64,000 nt of DNA from a bacterium. Its GTDB lineage: Bacteria; Actinomycetota; Acidimicrobiia; Spongiisociales; Spongiisociaceae. Where the stretch lies: assembly GCA_028821575.1 (NCBI GenBank), contig JAPPFW010000002.1, positions 62,001 through 126,000 of the forward strand. Reading direction: 5' to 3'. How positions within the stretch are numbered: position 1 is the first letter of the stretch; the number at the start of each line of letters is the position of its first letter. The notes under the pieces are model-generated. The model was given only the letters and a program-made list of their open reading frames with translations, did no database searches and was not told the DNA's origin. The position numbers and the translations under genes were made by a program. This document shows positions 26,458 through 33,164 of the stretch, piece after piece.

Positions 26458-26630
26458 TTCCTAGTTGGTGATGGGTTGTTAGCGTTCGATCGGGTCAGCT
26501 TCCGCTCCCTGTGGGCGGCTGTCCTAGTACTGCGACGCCCCAAAAGTGCGTTCACGAAACGGAAGTGGGAAAACCCCGCCAACAGCGAGGACGCAATCGA
26601 CTCATAGCTGTGTTATAGGTTAACTAACAA
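26458..26630. other. Spacer between convergent trpA and lepA
   Basis: GTTGTTAG (26476-26483) near trpA and CTAACAAC (26622-26629) near lepA are inverted copies, so the two ends of the spacer could pair. No other feature is recognised. Confidence 0.3.
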
Positions 26631-28412
26631 CTAATCGATGCGCATCGCCGAGATGAACGCCTCCGGGGGAACGTCCACGTTGCCGATCGCCTTCATGCGC
26701 CTCTTACCGGCTTTCTGGCGGCTCAGAACCTTACGCTTTCGGGTCACATCACCACCGTACAGCTTGGCGGTCACGTCCTTTCGGTAGGCCTTGACGGTCT
26801 CGCGGGCGATGACGCGGCTGCCGATGGCGGCCTGGATGGGTACGTCGAACTGCTGGCGGGGTATGAGCTCGCGAAGCTTGGCGGTCATGGTCCGGCCGTA
26901 GGCGTAGGCCCCGCTGCGGTGGACGATGGCGCTGAAGGCATCCACGGGCTCGTACTGCAACAGGATATCGACCCTGACCAAGTCGGCATCCTCGTAGCCG
27001 TCAGCCTCGTAGTCCAGGCTCGCGTACCCGCGCGTGCGGCTCTTCAACTGGTCGTAGAAGTCGGTGACGACCTCCGACAGGGGCAGCCGGTAGCGCAACT
27101 CCACCCGCTCGGTCGACAGGTAGTCCATGCGATCGAGGCGGCCCCGGCGGGTCTGGCACAGGTCCATCAGCCTTCCCGTGTACCCGGCCGGGGCGATGAT
27201 GCTCAACAGCAGCATGGGCTCCGCGATCGCCGCCACTTCGCCCGCAGGAGGCAACCGGCTGGGGCTGTCAACGGCCAGCACCTCCCCCAACGTGGTCCGC
27301 ACCCGGTATTCCACGGAGGGCTTGGTGGCGATTATGTCCAGGTCGAACTCCCGCTCGAGACGCTGGGTGATGATCTCCATGTGCAGCAGGCCGAGGAAAC
27401 CGCAGCGATAGCCGAAGCCCAGCGCCGTCGAGGTCTCCGGGAAGTAGCTGAAGCTGGAGTCGTTGAGCCTGAGCCGGTCGAGGGCATCCCTCAGGTTCAG
27501 GTACTCGTCCCCGTCGACCGGATACAGGCCGCAGAACACCATGGCCTTGGGCTCTCTATACCCGGGCAGCGGAGCCGGAGCGGGATCCCGGGCGTCGGTA
27601 ACCGTCTCACCGGCACGGGCCTCTGCGGTGTTCTTCACCCCCGCTATGAGATACCCGACCTCACCGGGACCCAGTTCGCCGACCCTGGAGGGAGCCGGGG
27701 TACGGACCCCGACCTCCTGCACCCCGTGGATGGCTCCCGTCTGCATGAACCGAACCTGGGAGCCGGTCCGGAGAGTTCCCTGCATCACCCGCACCGAGCT
27801 GACCACCCCGCGGTAATTGTCGAAGTGCGAGTCGAAAACCAACGCCTGCAATCGTCCATCGGCACCGCGAGAGGGGGCCGGGACCTGCTCGGTTACGGCC
27901 TCCAGCAACTCGGGCACACCCTCCCCGGTCTTTGCGGAGATCCGCAGGACGTCCTCGGCCGGAATCCCGATCACCTGCTCGATCTCGGCCGCAACCCGAT
28001 CAGGGTCTGCGGCAGGAAGGTCGACCTTGTTGAGAGCAGCCACGATGGTCAGATCGTGCTCCAAGGCCATGGTGCAGTTGGCCAGGGTCTGGGCCTCGAT
28101 ACCCTGCGCAGCGTCCACCAGCAGGATCACCCCCTCGCACGCCGCCAGGGATCGGGACACCTCGTAGCCGAAGTCCACATGGCCGGGCGTATCGATGAGG
28201 TTGATCCACCACGGCCCATAAGAAAGGCGGACGCTCTGCAGCTTGATGGTGATGCCGCGCTCCCGTTCGAGTTCCATCGAGTCGAGGTACTGCGCCCGCA
28301 TCTCCCGCGGCGTCACAGCACTGCACAACTCCAGGAACCGGTCGGCCAGAGTGGACTTGCCGTGGTCGATATGGGCGATGATCGCGACGTTGCGTATGCG
28401 AGATTGATCCAT
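26631..28412 (-). CDS. lepA: Elongation factor 4 (LepA), ribosome back-translocase
   Basis: A 593-residue translational GTPase that acts on stalled or mis-translocated ribosomes. G1 is AHIDHGKS, G2 region RGITIK, G3 DTPGHVDF, G4 NKVD, and the LepA-specific C-terminal domain is present with [23 protein letters not shown], the near-universal ending. I chose the ATG at 28410-28412 (MDQSRIRN), since the 13 codons upstream lack conservation. It is alone and convergent with trpA. Confidence 0.97.
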   Translation of the reverse strand: MDQSRIRNVAIIAHIDHGKSTLADRFLELCSAVTPREMRAQYLDSMELERERGITIKLQSVRLSYGPWWINLIDTPGHVDFGYEVSRSLAACEGVILLVDAAQGIEAQTLANCTMALEHDLTIVAALNKVDLPAADPDRVAAEIEQVIGIPAEDVLRISAKTGEGVPELLEAVTEQVPAPSRGADGRLQALVFDSHFDNYRGVVSSVRVMQGTLRTGSQVRFMQTGAIHGVQEVGVRTPAPSRVGELGPGEVGYLIAGVKNTAEARAGETVTDARDPAPAPLPGYREPKAMVFCGLYPVDGDEYLNLRDALDRLRLNDSSFSYFPETSTALGFGYRCGFLGLLHMEIITQRLEREFDLDIIATKPSVEYRVRTTLGEVLAVDSPSRLPPAGEVAAIAEPMLLLSIIAPAGYTGRLMDLCQTRRGRLDRMDYLSTERVELRYRLPLSEVVTDFYDQLKSRTRGYASLDYEADGYEDADLVRVDILLQYEPVDAFSAIVHRSGAYAYGRTMTAKLRELIPRQQFDVPIQAAIGSRVIARETVKAYRKDVTAKLYGGDVTRKRKVLSRQKAGKRRMKAIGNVDVPPEAFISAMRID

Positions 28413-28599
28413 GACGTAAACCCTGGGCGCGCTCCCGGAAGCGAGGCTCACCCCCGCCCAGCGAACGGTCGACGATTCCTGACGAGCCCTCTAGAAACCG
28501 CCCAACATGGTAACCGCCCGAACCGAGCGTAGACCGGTCACCCGATGCGCTGAGGACCGGCCCGGCATACAGGACCATCCGGGTAAGATCGGCTCCGTC

Positions 28600-28683
28600 G
28601 CCGGGATGGCGGAATTGGTAGACGCGCCGGACTCAAAATCCGGTGCCCGCAAGGGCGTATGGGTTCGAGTCCCATTCCCGGTA
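28600..28683 (+). tRNA. tRNA-Leu(CAA)
   Basis: The acceptor stem GCCGGGA pairs with TCCCGGT (G1 with U72 as wobble) and the discriminator is A. The D arm is GGCGGAATTGGTAGACGC. The anticodon stem GCCGGA/TCCGGT carries the loop CTCAAAA, giving anticodon CAA for UUG. The long variable arm TGCCCGCAAGGGCGT marks class II tRNA-Leu. The T arm is ATGGG-TTCGAGT-CCCAT. CCA is not encoded. It marks the left edge of the accessory stretch. Confidence 0.95.
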
Positions 28684-28916
28684 CTGAGTTGCTAACCGTT
28701 TTCATATCGTGTCTGAGACGGACAAGGGGGTGGTTCGCTTTCTCCCCATCGGAGCGCGGAGCAGCTCTTAGGCGATTCCGGAGCGGGGGCTCTGGCCGAC
28801 GAGACCGGGTTGGAGGGCTGAGTCTCTCCCCAACTCAGTCTCTTTCCGGAAGGGATGCCCACGGTGCAGGGACAGGCACGTCGGCGGGGCAGGTCAGCGA
28901 CACCCCATCGGGTCCA

Positions 28917-29140
28917 GAAGAGTTGGTTGCCAGACACGGGGTTAAGACCCTGGACGGGTTCCACGCCGCGATGCTGGTGCAAGCTTCCCGCCGCAGCCAG
29001 GCGCTACGCGACTTGCTGCAGGCAAAATACGACCGGGGTCCCGATTTCCTGCGCCTCGCTAACGCCCTGTCGGCCCTCTACCCCGCGGTAGTGAGGAGAA
29101 GTGCCTGCTGGACGCGATGCTGCTGGCGGGCCCGAGGTGA
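28917..29140 (+). pseudogene. Frameshifted C-terminal remnant of a large DNA methylase-like protein
   Basis: In one frame the sequence reads through QALRDLLQAKYDRGPDF and then LRLANALSALYP, and after a frameshift near 29085 continues as GSEEKCLLDAMLLAGPR followed by TGA at 29138-29140. Joined, these two parts resemble the C-terminus of large N6-adenine methylases of the DUF1156 (COG1743) type, which often end with an ALSALYP...EEK...D segment. This is from memory of the family and not a search. No N-terminal part is present; the region between the tRNA and this piece holds no recognisable coding. It is most likely debris of a phage-defence or restriction locus. Confidence 0.45.
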
Positions 29141-29191
29141 GTAGTTTGTTCTGGGGATAGGAGGACTTGGATCACGACGAACGAGAGGGAG

Positions 29192-29422
29192 TTGCTCGAC
29201 CGCATCACGGTGCGGCCTGAGGTGTTCGGCGGGAAGCCCATCATCAGGGACATGCGTATCGCAGTGGAGCATGTTCTGGCGATGCTTGCGGCCGGGGAGA
29301 CAGCGGCGACCATCTTGGAGGAGTACACGTTCCTCGAAGAGGAGGATGTCCAGGCCTGTCTGGTTTTTGCTCACCGGTCCCTTGCCGGGGAGCAGGTACA
29401 TGAGCACTTGGCGGTGTGGTAG
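29192..29422 (+). CDS. DUF433 domain protein (antitoxin-like)
   Basis: A 76-residue DUF433 protein: LDRITVRPEVFGGKPIIRDMRIAVEHVLAMLAAGETAATILEEY is the family signature, a small winged-helix-like fold. DUF433 genes are usually followed by a DUF5615 PIN-like nuclease and the pair is thought to act as toxin and antitoxin. Here the partner is truncated (29429-29557). The start is taken as TTG 29192; no better start exists in frame before the stop at 29159. Confidence 0.75.
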   Translation: MLDRITVRPEVFGGKPIIRDMRIAVEHVLAMLAAGETAATILEEYTFLEEEDVQACLVFAHRSLAGEQVHEHLAVW

Positions 29423-29428
29423 GCAGCT

Positions 29429-29557
29429 TTGAGGATCCTCCTCGACGTATGCGCGTCATCCCGACCCATGAGGGCCATGCTGATCGGACGGGGCCACGAT
29501 GTGTCATCGTTCTGTTCAAGCGACCAACTCGCGAGAAGTTTCATCGACCGGTTCTAG
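29429..29557 (+). pseudogene. Truncated DUF5615 PIN-like toxin
   Basis: From TTG 29429 the frame reads MRILLDVCASSRPMRAMLIGRGHDVSS, the typical beginning of DUF5615 PIN-like proteins with the first acidic residue (LLDVC), and then diverges into 15 unrelated residues before TAG. A full protein would be about 110-120 residues and carry a second acidic motif near the middle (EDKDFG-like), which is missing. So the toxin is dead while its DUF433 partner is intact. Confidence 0.65.
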
Positions 29558-29599
29558 TATCTCTTGCCGTCTGTACTCTTAGATAACGGTATTGAGGGG

Positions 29600-29628
29600 T
29601 TGACAATGTCACAGACCATTGATATAAC
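29600..29628 (+). promoter_or_regulatory. Strong sigma-70-type promoter of the HNH gene
   Basis: TTGACA (29600-29605) and TATAAC (29623-29628) with exactly 17 bases between them. The -10 ends six bases before the ATG at 29635, so the transcript starts on the start codon. Between the boxes CAATG and CATTG form a further inverted repeat. It is the best -35/-10 pair I noticed in the window. Confidence 0.75.
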
Positions 29629-29634
29629 TACATC

Positions 29635-30921
29635 ATGGAACACGAACAATTGTTCGCCGGAACTCAAGGTCCAGAAAGGGCCCGGACACCCGATGACCAT
29701 ACCGACAGGGCTGGGGATTGCGACGCCACCGAAAGGATTGCCGCGCTCATCGACCACCTCGACCGCTTCGTAGCCGAGGAGACATCTCGACGCCATCCTG
29801 AAGAAGCCCTCGACTTGCTGGGACGCCTCCAGACCCGGCTGTCATCGCACATGCTGCACCTGGCCCGCCAAGCCACCGAGGCCAACCCCGACACGGACGC
29901 CGTGAGGGTACTGAAGCAGAAATCGCGGTTGTCGGGACGCGACGCCAAGCGGATGGCCAAGGTCGCAGAGCGGCTCCCGGACCTGCCGACAGTGGCCGAA
30001 GCGCTGGCGAACGGAGAGATAACCGTTGACCATGCCAAGGCAATGGCCGACGCGGCGGACAAGGTCGGTGCCGAGGAGGTCGATTCCGACCCGAAGTTGC
30101 TGGAGGAGGCCACCCGGTCCGGACCTGACGGTTTCGCTCGCAAGGCCCGTGACTGGTCCAACCACAAACTGATCGAAGCCGGGATCGACATCCTGGAACG
30201 TCAACGCCGGGCAAGAGAAGCGAAACTCTGGGTCGACAAATGCAGCGGGATGGGGATGATCTTCGCCAAGCTCACCGCCGTCCAGTTTGCCCACCTGCAG
30301 CAAGCCGCCGACGCCCGCTACCGGGAACTGCTCCGCAAAGACAGCACCGACGGGCAAGACCCCGACCAGATTCGCACCCCCGAGCAGCGCATGGCGGACG
30401 CTCTGGTCGAACTGGTCACCAACCTCGACCCCAACACCGGAGAGATCCTCCACAAAGGAACCGTCCCGAGAGCGAAGGCCTCCACCCAGGTGATCATCGT
30501 CACCGAACAAGGCGTGGTAGACGGAACCAATCCCCAAGGCAGCAGCGAGATCATCGGGGTCGGTCCCGTACCACCCGCAATCCTCCGAACCCTGTCACCC
30601 GACACCGAACTCGCCGGGATGATCTACGACCGCACCGGACGCGTCCTATGGCTCGGCCGCAACCAACGCCTCGCGAATGCCGCCCAACGCCTCGCCGTAG
30701 CCGTCCGCGACCGGGGATGCTTCCAATGCGGAGCACCCATGCACCGCTGCGAACTCCACCACATCCAAGAATGGCACCGCGACGGCGGCCGCACCGACAT
30801 CGACAACCTCGTCGCTGTCTGCCGTAGACACCACAAACAACTCGAAACCGACAACCTCGTGGTACGGCCTGATCCCAACAGTGGATACCAGGCCATACCA
30901 AGAGACGGACCACCTCCCTGA
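29635..30921 (+). CDS. DUF222/HNH endonuclease (13E12 repeat family)
   Basis: A 428-residue protein with an N-terminal helical DUF222 domain (about 30-330) and a C-terminal HNH nuclease motif (about 361-402): CFQCGAPMHRCELHHIQEW, then DIDNLVAVCRRHHKQLE, with the zinc cysteines and catalytic histidines intact. This is the 13E12/REP family that is abundant in actinobacteria; in Mycobacterium tuberculosis several copies are LexA-regulated (established knowledge). Here a LexA box covers codons 4-7. The leaderless promoter supports ATG 29635. Function is unknown; mobility or DNA processing after damage have been proposed. It splits the remains of a phage-defence locus. Confidence 0.85.
   Translation: MEHEQLFAGTQGPERARTPDDHTDRAGDCDATERIAALIDHLDRFVAEETSRRHPEEALDLLGRLQTRLSSHMLHLARQATEANPDTDAVRVLKQKSRLSGRDAKRMAKVAERLPDLPTVAEALANGEITVDHAKAMADAADKVGAEEVDSDPKLLEEATRSGPDGFARKARDWSNHKLIEAGIDILERQRRAREAKLWVDKCSGMGMIFAKLTAVQFAHLQQAADARYRELLRKDSTDGQDPDQIRTPEQRMADALVELVTNLDPNTGEILHKGTVPRAKASTQVIIVTEQGVVDGTNPQGSSEIIGVGPVPPAILRTLSPDTELAGMIYDRTGRVLWLGRNQRLANAAQRLAVAVRDRGCFQCGAPMHRCELHHIQEWHRDGGRTDIDNLVAVCRRHHKQLETDNLVVRPDPNSGYQAIPRDGPPP
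29643..29656. promoter_or_regulatory. LexA (SOS) box inside the start of the HNH gene
   Basis: CGAAC-AATT-GTTCG is a perfect operator match, at about +9 to +22 relative to the predicted transcription start and within codons 3-8 of the gene. LexA here would block elongation or clearance rather than -35 recognition. Confidence 0.85.
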
Positions 30922-31137
30922 ACGGGCGCCGTCCCCAGCAACGCCGACATCCGCAACCGAGTCGATCCTGCCGCCTACGCCGGTAAGCAAGCGGACAAGG
31001 CGAGCACCGGGCGCGTTAGACCCGCATAAGTGGACCGATACGATCGGCATGCCAAACTCCGAGGGCGCCCTCAACTGGGCTGCCACCATGTGGATGTCAA
31101 CCTAGATCCAGAAGAGAGACCTGACACCGCGGTTTCT

Positions 31138-31452
31138 GGATCCGGACGCTGCCTGTATACGGGAAGTCCCGATGCGGAAGGAACCCTCGGAGGCCTGGTA
31201 CAGCAGGCCCGCCACTTCGAAGACCATCTGGCCCACGCTTTGGAGGCGGGATCGCTGTGCTCGAACGATCCGATCTGCGCCCAGCACTCCGAGAGCGCGG
31301 GTCTGGAAGGCCGGTGGCTGCTCGGCGCCGCCTGCCACGGCTGCGCTCTCGTCGCAGAGACATCGTGCGAGATGCGCAACGACTACCTCGACCGGGCGCT
31401 CGTCGTCCCCGTGCTCGGCCTGGAAGACGCCGCCTTCTTCCTCCCGCCCTGA
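31138..31452 (+). pseudogene. drmB: C-terminal fragment of DrmB (DUF1998), DISARM system
   Basis: The frame ending at 31452 reads CLYTGSPDAEGTLGGLVQ, then LCSNDPICAQH, then GAACHGCALVAETSCEMRN and YLDRALVVP. This is the end of the DUF1998 zinc-binding domain of DrmB, with its four characteristic cysteines. DrmB is normally 500-600 residues or more; only the last hundred remain and nothing DrmB-like precedes about 31100. The stop overlaps the drmC ATG (TGATG), so the native operon joint is preserved even though the rest is deleted. Confidence 0.75.
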
Positions 31453-32240
31453 TGGCGATCGGCCGGCACATCCAGACCCTGCCCGTCCATCGACGGCGCC
31501 GGCTGGCCGCAGCCTTCGACAACGGCACACTACCCGACCGGCCAGAGCCCGAGGCTCTCCGTTCGACGCTCAAACTGCGTGGCAGTGTGGACGGACTGTT
31601 AGAGGACCTGGACGACCTCGCCCGAGTCGGCATCACGGGCCGGGCGGTTGCGGCCTGGGTACGCTCCCTGGACCAGTTGTCTGCTGGCGTGCCCTCGCCC
31701 GACCTGGTCTGGTCAGGTCCCGAGGTACCCGGACTCCCAGCGCGCGACACCCGGCGTGTCTACGAGGAACTCTTTGACAGCGCCAAGCGATCCGTCTGGG
31801 TGAGCACCTACGCCTACTTTGACCGCCCCCAAACCTTCGCCCACCTGGCCCAACGTTTGGACAGCGTGCCCGGCCTTCGAGTCACGATCCTGCTTAACAT
31901 CCAGCGTGCTCGGGCCGACACCTCCGCGGCCGACCAGTTGGTACGCCGCTTCACCGACCGGTTCTGGGGAACCGACTGGCCTGGCTCATCCAAACCCGCC
32001 GTCTACTACGATCCCCGTTCCGTGGACCCATCCGGTCCCACCGGTGTCCTCCACGCCAAGGCCGTCGTGGTAGACGACGAGGCCGTCTTCATCACCTCCG
32101 CCAACCTCACAGAAGCGGCCCTTGACCGTAACATCGAACTCGGCGTACTGATCCGCCACCGAGTACTAGCCACCAGCGTCGCCAACCACTTCCAAGCCCT
32201 AATCGACGCACAACTACTGAGCCCCCTTCCCACCTCCTGA
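31452..32240 (+). CDS. drmC: DrmC-like phospholipase D family protein of DISARM
   Basis: A 262-residue PLD-family protein. One HKD motif is present: H201, K203 and D208 in VLHAKAVVVDD, followed by TSANLTEAALDRNIELGVLI (S216, N218). The N-terminal 90 residues are helical, as in DrmC proteins of DISARM phage-defence systems. ATG 31452 is in the TGATG overlap with the DrmB fragment. The gene itself looks intact. DrmC is not always essential for DISARM defence, and without DrmA, DrmB and a methylase it would not form a working system, so it may be on the way to decay or have a free-standing role. Confidence 0.75.
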   Translation: MAIGRHIQTLPVHRRRRLAAAFDNGTLPDRPEPEALRSTLKLRGSVDGLLEDLDDLARVGITGRAVAAWVRSLDQLSAGVPSPDLVWSGPEVPGLPARDTRRVYEELFDSAKRSVWVSTYAYFDRPQTFAHLAQRLDSVPGLRVTILLNIQRARADTSAADQLVRRFTDRFWGTDWPGSSKPAVYYDPRSVDPSGPTGVLHAKAVVVDDEAVFITSANLTEAALDRNIELGVLIRHRVLATSVANHFQALIDAQLLSPLPTS

Positions 32241-32714
32241 CCCTACCCCCCGCGAATCCTCCTAGAGCCTGTCTTGCTGCTCAGGAGAAGGAGCACAGAT
32301 GCTGACAGGATGCCGACTGATGCTTGCACACCCGGAGGCCGGATGCAGCCCGCTCGGCGGCCTCTCGAGTGGTGGAGGTACACGTATGACGTGGCCGGCG
32401 GTTCCGGCTGCTTCCTCGGGCACCCTGCGTTCCGGCTCTTGGCTGCGGTCTTGGCTATGTGAAACCCGCGGAAGAGCGTCTGCGAGGTTCTCCGGGTTGC
32501 AAGGATCCCCGCCGTCGGCTAAGCGTCGGATACGGTCGGGTTCCGGCCATCCAAGGCGTCCACACTGTCGTAGCGGTAGCCGTCCCTCTTGAACACGGCT
32601 AGGCGCAGCCGTCGTCGACGCTTCCCTGGTAGTTCATAGTATCCTAATTCCGGCTATATTTAGTGGCCGATAGGGTTAGTATTAGCTGTGTCAGCCACAG
32701 GGGGAAGGGACACC
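32241..32714. other. 474-bp gene-poor region after drmC
   Basis: No convincing gene. Both strands show short open frames with weak codon bias; a minus-strand stretch around 32460-32620 reads well but changes frame, as in a decayed gene. At 32630-32680 the sequence becomes AT-rich, with several TA-rich hexamers suitable as promoter for the next small gene, and CTGTG/CACAG (32684-32698) forms a small hairpin. Confidence 0.4.
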
Positions 32715-32918
32715 ATGCCAGACCAACTGCCCGACGGGTTCGACTTGGAACGGGTCCTCACACTCATGCAGAACGATATCGGCGTGATGAAGGGCGATGT
32801 CAGGCAGATTAGGTCCGACGTGGCCGACCTCAAGACCGGCCAAGGCACCCTCATCGACTCGATAGCCGACACCACGACGCGGGTCGTGGAACTCGAACGT
32901 ACCCAGCACGAGCACTAG
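32715..32918 (+). CDS. Small coiled-coil protein
   Basis: A 67-residue hydrophilic protein. A heptad-like helix runs through DLERVLTLMQNDIGVMKGDVRQIRSDVADLKTGQ and on to the end, suggesting a parallel coiled coil. No known domain. The ATG follows GGGAAGGGA with good spacing, and an AT-rich promoter-like region lies upstream. It is at the right end of the accessory stretch, before polA. Confidence 0.55.
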   Translation: MPDQLPDGFDLERVLTLMQNDIGVMKGDVRQIRSDVADLKTGQGTLIDSIADTTTRVVELERTQHEH

Positions 32919-33103
32919 TCGACCACGGTCGAAGGCAGCCGCGGTCGCGTCGTCCCGTGCCAGTTGTCTGCGTCCGGCTCCCGATCCGTTGGGTAGCTTC
33001 GCGTTGCCTGCCGGGTCGGTCGCTACCCGCGCCTCGGCACCGCCGCGGTGAGGAGCACGGATTTCGGACAGTCGGACGTGGTTACCGGGCACCGCGGCCC
33101 GGA

Positions 33104-33150
33104 ACTGGTGGCTGGTGACTGGGTGGCTGGCCACTGACCACTGACCGCCC
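33104..33150. repeat. CCACTGACC / TGGTGGCTGG tract before polA
   Basis: Low-complexity tract: ACTGGTGGCTGGTGACTGGG on the left and CCACTGACCACTGACCGCCC on the right, roughly inverted with respect to each other. It ends two bases before the polA -10 box. Confidence 0.6.
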
Positions 33151-33152
33151 AC

Positions 33153-33158
33153 TACGAT
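33153..33158 (+). promoter_or_regulatory. -10 box of polA, leaderless-type
   Basis: TACGAT ends six bases before the polA ATG (33165). No Shine-Dalgarno sequence. Predicts a leaderless mRNA. Confidence 0.5.
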
Positions 33159-33164
33159 TCGTTC

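Noticed and set aside
26919-28532. 537-codon plus-strand frame opposite lepA
   Set aside because: Antisense shadow of lepA; low complexity and no domain.
28659-28916. N-terminal part of a 161-codon frame that starts inside the tRNA
   Set aside because: It overlaps the T arm of tRNA-Leu and lacks any similarity; only the later part resembles a gene remnant.
31172-31777. 201-codon plus-strand frame across the drmB-drmC joint
   Set aside because: Different frame from both DrmB and DrmC motifs; Arg/Pro/Ser-rich shadow.
28600-33164. Integrative element with att sites at tRNA-Leu
   Set aside because: I found no second copy of the tRNA 3' end and no integrase; the island shows decay but no element borders.
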